Assembly (NCBI GenBank): GCA_007116205.1 | Contig: SKIY01000037.1 | Coordinates: forward strand, 1-14,582 | Length of the DNA stretch: 14,582 bases | From: Candidatus Izemoplasma sp. | GTDB taxonomy: Bacteria; Bacillota_I; Bacilli_A; Izemoplasmatales; Izemoplasmataceae | Direction of reading: 5' to 3' | Part shown: one piece after another, positions 1-6,488 of the stretch | How positions within the stretch are numbered: position 1 is the stretch's first letter | How the letters are laid out: every line of letters starts with the position of its first letter | Notes under the pieces: generated by a model | What the model was told of the DNA's origin: nothing | Seen by the model: the letters and a program-made list of their open reading frames with translations, nothing else | The model's database searches: none | Position numbers and translations under genes: made by a program

Positions 1-11
1 AGAGGTGTTTT

Positions 12-950
12 ATGTATAAAGAGATATTAAAGAAAATTGGTGAGTATAAAAAAGTTGTTATTCACAGACATGTCAATCCTGATTTAGATGCGCTCGGTGC
101 GCAACTTGGGCTAAAAGGAATCATTGAAAATAATTTTAAAGACATTACAGTTAAAGTTGTTGGCGATGAGAATGCGTTGAATTTTGTTGGGCATATGGAT
201 ACAGTTGAAGATGAATTTTATGAAGACGCATTGGTTATTGTTGTGGATGTGGCGGTTAAAGCACTTGTAAGTGATGATCGTTATAAACTTGGTAAAGAAG
301 TGATGGTGATTGATCATCATCAAAATGATAGCGATATAGCTGATTATTTTTACTGTGATCCGAGTCATATTGCGGTGTGTCAATTGTTGGGGGATATGTG
401 TATGCAGGAATCGTTGAGTATTGATTCTGCAACGGCTACGGCTTTACTTGGTGGACTTGTTACGGATTCTGGTCGATTCTTATATCCAGCAACGCGTGCT
501 TTAACGTTTGATGTTGCTTCATATTTGTTATCGCATGGTGGGGATCTTCAGTTTTTGTATGATGCATTATATACAGAAGATTTGAACTTTAAGAAGTTAA
601 AAGGATACTTCATTAATAATTTCCGTACGACTAAACAAAATGTAGCTTATATGAAAAATGCGAAGACATTAAAAGATACGTTTAATGTTACTACATTTAC
701 GATTAGTCGCGGCATGGTTAATCAAATGAGTGGTATTGTTGGCATTCCGATGTGGGCGAATTTTACTGAAGAAGATAATGGGCGTATATTGTGTGAGTTA
801 AGAAGTAAAAAAATTCCGATTGTTGAAGTTGCGAAAAAGTATGGTGGTGGCGGACACGCTTTGGCTTGTGGATGTACTGTACATAGTTGGCAAGAGACGG
901 ATGCAATCTTGAAAGATTTAGATGATTTATTAAAAGAAGGAGATTTATAA
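12..950 (+). CDS. NrnA-like DHH/DHHA1 phosphoesterase, first of a tandem pair
   Basis: This 312-residue protein has the layout of the NrnA family, cytoplasmic Mn-dependent enzymes that trim nanoRNAs (2-5 nt) and dephosphorylate pAp. The N-terminal DHH domain shows H18-x-H20...NPDLD with D24 and D26, a lone metal-type D79 in VVD, the DHH triad at 101-103 and D152 in TDSGRF. The C-terminal DHHA1 substrate domain ends in GGGGH (278-282). Length is normal for the family (about 310-325). The ATG at 12 has AGAGGTG at bases 1-7 as ribosome site. That site touches the window edge, so an upstream operon partner is likely but unseen. The stop overlaps the next start by one base (TAATG), so the two genes are translationally coupled. 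The family call is firm; the exact substrate (nanoRNA, pAp or cyclic-dinucleotide products) cannot be decided from sequence. Confidence 0.9.
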   Translation: MYKEILKKIGEYKKVVIHRHVNPDLDALGAQLGLKGIIENNFKDITVKVVGDENALNFVGHMDTVEDEFYEDALVIVVDVAVKALVSDDRYKLGKEVMVIDHHQNDSDIADYFYCDPSHIAVCQLLGDMCMQESLSIDSATATALLGGLVTDSGRFLYPATRALTFDVASYLLSHGGDLQFLYDALYTEDLNFKKLKGYFINNFRTTKQNVAYMKNAKTLKDTFNVTTFTISRGMVNQMSGIVGIPMWANFTEEDNGRILCELRSKKIPIVEVAKKYGGGGHALACGCTVHSWQETDAILKDLDDLLKEGDL

Positions 951-1915
951 TGGATGTAAAGAAATTAACTGAGATTCATGAAAAAATTAAAGCCTATAAA
1001 AAGATTATTATTACACCGCATGGTCGCCCTGATGGGGACTGCATAGGAACGGCGTTGGGGTTAAAAGATATGATTGCTTCAACCTATCCGGATAAAGAAG
1101 TTTATGTCAGTGGTGAAGAAACAGAGTATGTAAAGTTTTTAGGACGACTCGATACGATTGCAGATGATGTTTTCGAGGGTGCGCTCGTGATTGCAGTGGA
1201 TACAGCAAGTGAAAATCGTATTGCTGATCAACGTTTTAACAAAGGTGATTTTTTAATTAAGATTGATCACCATATCAATGTTAATTCATATGGCGATTTG
1301 GAATATGTTGATACGTCGCGACCAGCTGCGGCTTTAATTATTTTAGATTTATATAAACTATTTAAAGATGAGTATGTTTTAACCAAAAAAGGGGCTATGG
1401 CTTTGTATACAGGAACGTTAACTGATACTGGAAGATTTAAGTACCCAGGCGTAGACGGAGACACATTTAGAAACGTTGCGATGCTTTATGATTTAGGGTT
1501 AGATACTGAAACTGTCTACAGACACTTAGAAACGCGTTCTGAAGCATTGATACGGTTTAAAGGATATGTATTGCTTAATTATAAGAAAACGCCAAATGGT
1601 GTCGTTTATATAGAGATTACGCAGGAGCTTATGGAGTCATATGGTGTCACAGATGAGGAGGCTTCAAGTTTAGTGAATGAACTTGGGGTGTTTGAAGATG
1701 GTCTTATTTGGGTTTTATTAGCAGAATATGAAGAAAAAATAGTACGTGCAAGAATCCGTAGTAAAGGACCGGTGATTAATGAAGTCGCAGGGTTGTTTGA
1801 TGGGGGCGGACACGCTAGAGCTAGTGGTGCGAATTTAGGAACTTGGGATCGTGCTGAAAAGCTACTTGAAGCGTTAGATGAACATTTAAAGACATATAAA
1901 GAAAGTATTGAATAA
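950..1915 (+). CDS. NrnA-like DHH/DHHA1 phosphoesterase, second of a tandem pair
   Basis: This 321-residue paralogue of the preceding gene has the same architecture: H24-GRPDGD with D28 and D30, D84 in AVD, DHH at 106-108, D159 in TDTGRF, and GGGH (285-288) near the C-terminus in the DHHA1 domain. All expected metal ligands are present, so it should be catalytically active. By eye the two copies are well diverged outside these motifs, which argues for an old duplication and probably different substrate preference. The start ATG at 950 overlaps the previous stop and is served by GAAGGAG at 936-942. A rho-independent terminator follows within a few bases of the stop, so the pair closes a transcription unit. 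Tandem or paired NrnA-type genes are known in Mollicutes and other Firmicutes. Which copy is the main nanoRNase cannot be told here. Confidence 0.9.
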   Translation: MDVKKLTEIHEKIKAYKKIIITPHGRPDGDCIGTALGLKDMIASTYPDKEVYVSGEETEYVKFLGRLDTIADDVFEGALVIAVDTASENRIADQRFNKGDFLIKIDHHINVNSYGDLEYVDTSRPAAALIILDLYKLFKDEYVLTKKGAMALYTGTLTDTGRFKYPGVDGDTFRNVAMLYDLGLDTETVYRHLETRSEALIRFKGYVLLNYKKTPNGVVYIEITQELMESYGVTDEEASSLVNELGVFEDGLIWVLLAEYEEKIVRARIRSKGPVINEVAGLFDGGGHARASGANLGTWDRAEKLLEALDEHLKTYKESIE

Positions 1916-1918
1916 AGT

Positions 1919-1948
1919 GGTTTGTCGTTCAGCGACAACCCTTTTTTT
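1919..1948 (+). terminator. Rho-independent terminator after the DHH pair
   Basis: TTGTCG (1922-1927) pairs with CGACAA (1933-1938) around a 5-base loop. Flanking GG/CC can add two pairs past a one-base bulge. Seven T residues follow (1942-1948). It ends the DHH operon and separates it from the nptA promoter. Confidence 0.85.
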
Positions 1949-1954
1949 ATGGAA

Positions 1955-2006
1955 TTGTTAAGATTTTGTAAAGCGCTGTTAAAATAGTTATAAATTAGAT
2001 TACAAT
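1955..2006 (+). promoter_or_regulatory. Putative PhoP/PhoB box array and promoter of nptA
   Basis: Direct repeats TGTTAA (1956), TGTAAA (1967), TGTTAA (1977) and a weaker AGTTAT (1986) recur every 9-11 bases. Their reverse complements, TTAACA and TTTACA, match the Bacillus PhoP-box hexamer TT(A/C/T)ACA. The array ends about 10 bases before a -10-like TACAAT (2001-2006), with no good -35, as expected where a bound activator replaces it. A second possible -10, TAGAAT, lies at 2016-2021. The assignment as the target of the response regulator encoded downstream is inference from motif, spacing and context. Confidence 0.6.
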
Positions 2007-2042
2007 AGTTTTGGATAGAATCAATGTGTTAGGAGAATGTGT

Positions 2043-3737
2043 ATGCTTGTTTTAGCTGCGACGCAAGTGGATTGGATGCGTACTATTTTTTTGGTTATTG
2101 GTGGACTAGGGATTTTTTTGTATGGAATTAATCTTATGGGAGATTCCTTAAAACTTTTAGCTGGAAGCAAATTAAAAGTGATGATTGAAAAGTCTACGAA
2201 TACGCCGCTAAAGGGGATATTTGTAGGTATCATTATTACTGGGTTGTTGCAGTCAAGCTCTGGAACGACGGCATTAACAGTTGGACTTGTTAGAGCGGGG
2301 TTAATGACACTGCCTCAAGCGGTGGGTATTATTTTGGGTGCGAATATAGGGACAACGGTTACTAGTTTTTTAATTTTTTTTGAGATTAAGAATTACGCGC
2401 TTCCAATTATGGGGGTTGGAAGTATGCTCATATTTTTTATGCAACCGAAGAAGTTTAAACGGTTTGGAGGCGCGATGTTAGGGTTTGGGATGATTTTTTA
2501 TGGTCTTGATCTTATGGGTGGTGCGCTTAAAGTTTTTGTGGAGTTTGAAGCATTTACGAATGCTTTAAAAAGTACAGAAAGTTCACCTATACTTGGTGTT
2601 GTTATTGGCGCGGCGTTAACCGCTGCAGTACAGTCAAGTACGGCAACTATTGGGATTTTACAGGAACTGTATACAACCGGGGCAATGCCTATTGTTGGTG
2701 CGGTTGCCATTGTTTTAGGAAGTAACATCGGAACGACGATTACAGCTATTCTTGCAGCAATTGGGGGCAGTATTGCAGCTAAACGTACTGCGGCAGCACA
2801 TGTGGTATTTAATGTTACAGGGAGTATTTTGTTTTTAATATTAATTAGACCATATAGTGCATGGATTTTGTATTTGCAAAACGCTTTGCTCGGGGGACAA
2901 GCTGCGGCAATGACCATCAGTTTTGCGCATATATTCTTTAATGTGTTTAATACTTTTATTATGTATTTCTTTATTAAGTATTTGGTGTCTATTAGTATGA
3001 AAATCATCCCTGGGGATGATATTATGGACTCAATTAATGTTGTGCCGCTTCAAGATAAGTTGATTGAAGAGTCACCAGCACTTGCATTAGAAAATGCTAA
3101 AGTTGTTATAAATGGTATGGGAAATGTTGTTCATAAAATGTATGATAATAGTGTAGCGTATTCTTTTATAGATGATAAAAAGCTTGCTGAAGAAGGAAGA
3201 CAGTTTGAAGAGATTGTCGATACGATTGATCAAAAAGTGCATGATTATTTGGTGAAGCTATCACTTGTTGATTTAGATAAAAATTTGGCCCATTTACAGG
3301 CAATATATATTGACGCGATTCGTGATTATGAACGCATCGCGGATCATTGTCAAAATTTGTTTGAGTTCTTTGAGTATCGCTATGAGCATAAGCAAATGCT
3401 TACGAAAGAAGCTAAGCAAGATTTAGAACATTTATACCAAGTTGTTGAACAAACGATTGCGTTAACACTTGAAGCGTTTAGTGAACAGGATAAACTTAAG
3501 GCTGAGCGTATTTTAGAGCTTGAAGATACGATTGATAGTTTGGTACGTAAGTACCGTAAGCGTCATGTTAGAAGAATGAATGTTTGTGAAGATGAATCGT
3601 GTGATGATGAATTTTTTGTCGATATTTTATCAAATGTAGAGCGTATCGGAGATCATTGTACTAATATAGCCGTCAATGTTTTACATGAAAACTATTACCA
3701 AGATATGGATACTGAAGAAGCCGTAAGTGCTTTGTGA
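2043..3737 (+). CDS. nptA: Na+/phosphate cotransporter with C-terminal PhoU-like domain
   Basis: This 564-residue NptA/YjbB-type (PF02690) transporter moves phosphate with Na+ across the membrane. The inverted-repeat core is clear. Repeat 1 holds LLQSSSGTTA (Q70-S73) and GANIGTT (99-105); repeat 2 holds AVQSSTAT (Q197-T200) and GSNIGTT. Many hydrophobic helices span roughly residues 12-325. The rest, about 345-555, is a helical PhoU-like domain with two ERIxDH signatures (ERIADH and ERIGDH), which in this family is cytoplasmic. I chose the ATG at 2043 over the one at 2037 because AGGAG (2031-2035) is 7 bases from the former and only 1 base from the latter. A Pho-box-like array lies upstream and the response-regulator gene follows 16 bases after the stop, probably on the same transcript. 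It is likely the low-affinity or alternative Pi route beside Pst. Confidence 0.92.
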   Translation: MLVLAATQVDWMRTIFLVIGGLGIFLYGINLMGDSLKLLAGSKLKVMIEKSTNTPLKGIFVGIIITGLLQSSSGTTALTVGLVRAGLMTLPQAVGIILGANIGTTVTSFLIFFEIKNYALPIMGVGSMLIFFMQPKKFKRFGGAMLGFGMIFYGLDLMGGALKVFVEFEAFTNALKSTESSPILGVVIGAALTAAVQSSTATIGILQELYTTGAMPIVGAVAIVLGSNIGTTITAILAAIGGSIAAKRTAAAHVVFNVTGSILFLILIRPYSAWILYLQNALLGGQAAAMTISFAHIFFNVFNTFIMYFFIKYLVSISMKIIPGDDIMDSINVVPLQDKLIEESPALALENAKVVINGMGNVVHKMYDNSVAYSFIDDKKLAEEGRQFEEIVDTIDQKVHDYLVKLSLVDLDKNLAHLQAIYIDAIRDYERIADHCQNLFEFFEYRYEHKQMLTKEAKQDLEHLYQVVEQTIALTLEAFSEQDKLKAERILELEDTIDSLVRKYRKRHVRRMNVCEDESCDDEFFVDILSNVERIGDHCTNIAVNVLHENYYQDMDTEEAVSAL

Positions 3738-3753
3738 AAGGATAGGTAACTGT

Positions 3754-4419
3754 ATGGCAAAAATCTTAATTATCGAAGATGAGATTAGCATTAGTAAAAT
3801 GATTGCTTATGATTTAAGGCAGTTTGCACATGAAGTTACGATTGAGACGGATGGTTTAATGGGGTATAAACGGGCCCAGAATGAGCCGTTTGATGTTATT
3901 TTGTTGGACTTGATGCTGCCATCTATGAACGGTATCGATATTTGTAAAAAATTGCGTGCTAAGGATAGTTCTGCATACATTATTATGTTGACGGCGATGG
4001 ATGATGAACTTCATAAGCTAGAAGGATTTGATGTAGGAGCAGATGATTATGTAACTAAGCCTTTTTCTCCTAGAGAGCTCGCCGCAAGAATCCGGGCGGG
4101 ACTACGTCGAAAAACGGTTAAGGAAGAACCTAATTCTATGGTGTATGAAGACATTACGTTAGATTTAAGTAGCCACGAAGTTTATCGCGGGGATCAGCTT
4201 GTACCATTAACATTGAAAGAGTTTGAGCTATTAGAGTTTTTGGTCAAACATAAAGGTCAAGCGTTATCGCGGGAACAACTTTTAACAAAATTATGGGGCT
4301 ATAGTTATGATGGTGATACTCGGGTTGTTGATGTACATATATTTAAGTTGCGCGATAAATTAGACCCGAAACAAGAGTTTATAAAAACGGTTAGAGGGAT
4401 TGGATATAAACTACTTTAG
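3754..4419 (+). CDS. phoP: OmpR/PhoB-family response regulator of phosphate starvation
   Basis: This 221-residue DNA-binding regulator has a receiver domain (1-118) with acidic E8-D9, phospho-acceptor D52 (LLDLMLPSMNG), T80 and K102 (TKPF). A winged-helix output domain (about 130-221) carries LTLKEFELLEFL, an RVVDVHIFKLRDKL recognition helix and the terminal TVRGIGYKL wing. It would be phosphorylated by the histidine kinase at 9127 and bind the TTnACA-type repeats before nptA and pstS. The ATG at 3754 fits the AAAGGATAGG ribosome site; an in-frame GTG at 3727 lies inside nptA without its own site. The kinase gene is not adjacent but 4.7 kb downstream, beyond the pst genes. The family is certain; the PhoP/PhoB role rests on context (WalR/YycF-type regulators look similar). 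Confidence 0.85.
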   Translation: MAKILIIEDEISISKMIAYDLRQFAHEVTIETDGLMGYKRAQNEPFDVILLDLMLPSMNGIDICKKLRAKDSSAYIIMLTAMDDELHKLEGFDVGADDYVTKPFSPRELAARIRAGLRRKTVKEEPNSMVYEDITLDLSSHEVYRGDQLVPLTLKEFELLEFLVKHKGQALSREQLLTKLWGYSYDGDTRVVDVHIFKLRDKLDPKQEFIKTVRGIGYKLL

Positions 4420-4446
4420 AACTGCTTAAACGCAGTTCTTTTTTTT
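4418..4446 (+). terminator. Rho-independent terminator of nptA-phoP
   Basis: AGAACTGC (4418-4425) pairs perfectly with GCAGTTCT (4432-4439) around a 6-base loop. Eight T residues (4439-4446) follow. The first stem bases are the last two bases of the regulator's stop codon, so terminator and gene end overlap. It isolates pstS on its own promoter. Confidence 0.92.
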
Positions 4447-4447
4447 G

Positions 4448-4511
4448 TTTACATACTTTTACCGTTTTTTAACACAATAGGAATAGGTATTTTATATTGA
4501 CTGATTATAAT
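4448..4511 (+). promoter_or_regulatory. Putative PhoP box array and pstS promoter
   Basis: TTTACA (4448-4453), TTTACC (4458-4463) and TTAACA (4469-4474) are spaced 10 and 11 bases apart and match the PhoP-box hexamer TT(A/C/T)ACA. A perfect -10, TATAAT, sits at 4506-4511, placing the transcript start near 4518. No -35 lies at the proper spacing. The repeats are on the opposite strand to the equivalent array before nptA. Pho-starvation activation of the pst genes is the expected reading; binding is inferred. Confidence 0.6.
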
Positions 4512-4535
4512 GGTGTTGAAAAAGGAGGAATTCAA

Positions 4536-5459
4536 ATGAAAAAAATAATGGTTTTATTGGTTTTAATGACCTTAGGAATGACCGCAGCTGCTTGCGGGAA
4601 TGATGGTTTTGATGCTTCACAACGTGTATCGGTATATACACGAGATACCACATCAGGAACACGTGATGGATTTATGAAAGGCATTGGGTTTGACGAGGCC
4701 TCAGCAAATGATTCCGTATTAGTAGAGGGATTCGCAACCAGTGATAACAATGGTATTATGCAATCGATGACTGTGGATGAGTACGGTATTGGCTACATCT
4801 CTTTAGCAAGTTTAAATGATACGGTTAAAGGATTGGGATTTAATGGTGTAGAACCTACTGTACAAAATGTCGTTGATGATCTTTACGATTTAAAACGTCC
4901 ATTTATGTATATGCTTCGTGCGGATGATGATTGGGAAAGTCCTGAGATTAAAGAAATAGCACATGCGTTTGTTGCTTTCTTACATTCTATCGATGGTGGC
5001 GATATTATTAATGATCAAGGTGCCGTATCATTACCGTCTAATTACACTTGGGAAAGCGTCCGCGATACGTATCCGATCTGTCAAGCAGATAATACAGGGT
5101 TAACACTTCGATTTGGTGGTTCTGATTCTATCCAGCGTATCGCGGAGGCATTAAGTGCAGAGTTCTCACCAAGATGTGGCAACGTTGTTACAGAAAACGA
5201 CCATACTGGTAGTGGCGATGGATATCGTCGAACGCAAGGCGATCAAAAAGATCAAGTTGTGGGGAAACATATTGGCTATTCTTCACGTCCGTTTAGAGGC
5301 GAAGAACTAGACGTTGAAGCAGACACTATGGGACAACTTGCTTGGGATGCAATTGTTGTAATCGTGCACTTAAACAATCCTGTGGATTCACTTACTGCAG
5401 AACAAGTTAGAAAGTTATATGCTGGTGAGTATGAAACATGGGAAGATGTACTTGAATAA
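4536..5459 (+). CDS. pstS: Phosphate-binding lipoprotein PstS with circularly permuted order of halves
   Basis: This 307-residue lipoprotein has a signal peptide (1-19), a lipobox ending at C20, and then an inverted PstS order. Residues 31-165 hold what is normally the second half: R36-x3-S40-G41-T42 with RDGF after it (E. coli PstS ligands R135, S139, G140 and T141 have the same spacing), GIGYISLASLN (84-94), DGVEPT-like NGVEPT, RPFMYM (121-126), and the usual C-terminal helices SPEIKEIAHAFVAFLH. A linker (about 166-187) leads to what is normally the N-terminal half: LRFGGSDSIQRIAE (191-204), GSGDG (225-229), IGYSSR (246-251), WDAIVVIVHLNNPVDSLTAEQV, and finally AGEYETWEDV at the C-terminus. 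The frame is unbroken and each half occurs once. The ATG at 4536 has AAAGGAGGAA at 4521-4530; the in-frame TTG at 4497 lacks a site. It should deliver Pi to PstCA outside the membrane. Confidence 0.9.
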   Translation: MKKIMVLLVLMTLGMTAAACGNDGFDASQRVSVYTRDTTSGTRDGFMKGIGFDEASANDSVLVEGFATSDNNGIMQSMTVDEYGIGYISLASLNDTVKGLGFNGVEPTVQNVVDDLYDLKRPFMYMLRADDDWESPEIKEIAHAFVAFLHSIDGGDIINDQGAVSLPSNYTWESVRDTYPICQADNTGLTLRFGGSDSIQRIAEALSAEFSPRCGNVVTENDHTGSGDGYRRTQGDQKDQVVGKHIGYSSRPFRGEELDVEADTMGQLAWDAIVVIVHLNNPVDSLTAEQVRKLYAGEYETWEDVLE

Positions 5460-5479
5460 TTTTACCGCAGTATAAATAT

Positions 5480-5502
5480 AAAAGCCCGTTTAAGGGCTTT
5501 TT
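5480..5502 (+). terminator. Intercistronic terminator-like hairpin between pstS and pstC
   Basis: AAAAGCCC (5480-5487) pairs with GGGCTTTT (5494-5501) around a 6-base loop, ending in five T residues. The pstC ribosome site AGGAGGA begins only 5 bases later at 5507, and I see no new promoter between. It is probably a partial terminator or 3'-end stabiliser that makes pstS mRNA more abundant than the permease mRNA, a common way to get excess binding protein. Confidence 0.75.
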
Positions 5503-5522
5503 GACTAGGAGGATTGCTTAAG

Positions 5523-6488
5523 ATGTTAGACACATGGAAGAAAACGAAGACAATAAAAGAAAAGCCACGAATGCTTCGAATTGAAGATAAGGTCCTTTAT
5601 CATGTTCTTTTATCGATTGCATTTATTAGTGCTTCGTTTGTTATTTGGATTGCTATATTTATATCTATTCGAGGAATGATGCCTTTTTTAACGGATAATG
5701 GAGGTTTAGGTCGTGTTGCACTATGGCAGTTTTTAACGGATACAGTATGGTTGCGTGGTCAAACATTTGTGTCGACAGCGTATGGTGCAGGATTTTTGGT
5801 ACTAAACACATTATATGTTGTTTTTTTATCGTTATTAATTTCGTTTCCAGTGGGAGTCTTTACAGCATTATTCATCGCTAAGATAGCACCAAGAAAATTG
5901 GCTTACATTATGCGAACTGCAGTAGAAATGATGGCATCAATACCTTCTATTGTTTACGGACTTGTTGGTGCTGGTGTTATTGTGCCTATGATTTATAGTT
6001 CTGCTAGAGTTTTTGGGACACATAGTAGTGGGGGAAATAGTACATTGGCGGTGGTTATTGTGCTTGCTTTTATGAGTATTCCGACGATGACAGCGGTTAG
6101 TGAAGTTTCCATCCGTAGCGTGGATAAAAATCTAGAACAGGCTTCCCTCGCTTTAGGTGCAAGCAATATTCAAACGCAATTTAAAGTTGTATTAATTGCT
6201 GCAAAATCAGGTATTTTTGCTGGAGCGATTTTAGCTGTAGGACGTGCTTTGGGTGAGGCGACTGCTGTTTCCTTAGTTGCAGGAAACAGTCGTAGTGGAC
6301 CGAACTTTGGGTTGTTTGATATAACGAGCACCATTACTTCAACGATGTTACAAGGGCTAAAAGAAACCTCAGGGATTGATTATGATATACGGTTTTCTCT
6401 AGGGGTACTGTTGATGATAGTTATCGTTGTTACAAACATTGTTTTAAACGTAGTAAAAAGAAAGGTTGGGAAACTCAATGGCGAATAA
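5523..6488 (+). CDS. pstC: Phosphate ABC transporter permease PstC
   Basis: This 321-residue inner-membrane permease pairs with PstA to form the Pi channel of the Pst importer. Residues about 28-52 form the first membrane helix, followed by a short loop and the permease core from about 100 onward, with FPVGVFTALFIAKIAP, ASIPSIVYGL and the EAA-type coupling segment (EQASLALGAS...AGAILAVGRALGEATAV) that docks on PstB. The length is ordinary, unlike PstA next door. I use the ATG at 5523, 9 bases from AGGAGGA (5507-5513); the in-frame TTG at 5514 abuts that site. The 3' end overlaps pstA by 11 bases, so the two permeases are translationally coupled. It is read through or restarted after the hairpin that follows pstS. 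Confidence 0.95.
   Translation: MLDTWKKTKTIKEKPRMLRIEDKVLYHVLLSIAFISASFVIWIAIFISIRGMMPFLTDNGGLGRVALWQFLTDTVWLRGQTFVSTAYGAGFLVLNTLYVVFLSLLISFPVGVFTALFIAKIAPRKLAYIMRTAVEMMASIPSIVYGLVGAGVIVPMIYSSARVFGTHSSGGNSTLAVVIVLAFMSIPTMTAVSEVSIRSVDKNLEQASLALGASNIQTQFKVVLIAAKSGIFAGAILAVGRALGEATAVSLVAGNSRSGPNFGLFDITSTITSTMLQGLKETSGIDYDIRFSLGVLLMIVIVVTNIVLNVVKRKVGKLNGE

Noticed and set aside
1606..1938. Antisense open frame of 110 codons opposite the second DHH gene
   Set aside because: It runs through conserved DHHA1 coding sequence on the other strand, has no ribosome site, and has a low-complexity Ser/Pro-rich product.
2498..3007. Antisense open frame of 169 codons opposite nptA
   Set aside because: It is a shadow of the alternating hydrophobic codons of the transporter; no start signal or recognisable domain.
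3735..3737. TGA read as tryptophan (Mycoplasma-type code)
   Set aside because: TGA ends nptA, pstA and phoR exactly where the families end, and Trp positions use TGG.
4497..4511. TTGACT directly before TATAAT upstream of pstS, as a -35/-10 pair
   Set aside because: The hexamers are only 3 bases apart; about 17 are needed. Only the TATAAT is kept.
4497..4535. Longer pstS start at TTG 4497
   Set aside because: It would place 13 residues before an otherwise clear lipoprotein signal peptide and overlap the promoter and ribosome site; ATG 4536 has an excellent AAAGGAGGAA.
4536..5459. pstS as a frameshifted or chimeric broken gene, or one unit of a tandem binding protein
   Set aside because: The frame is open throughout, each half is present once, and neighbouring DNA holds no leftover copy of either half.
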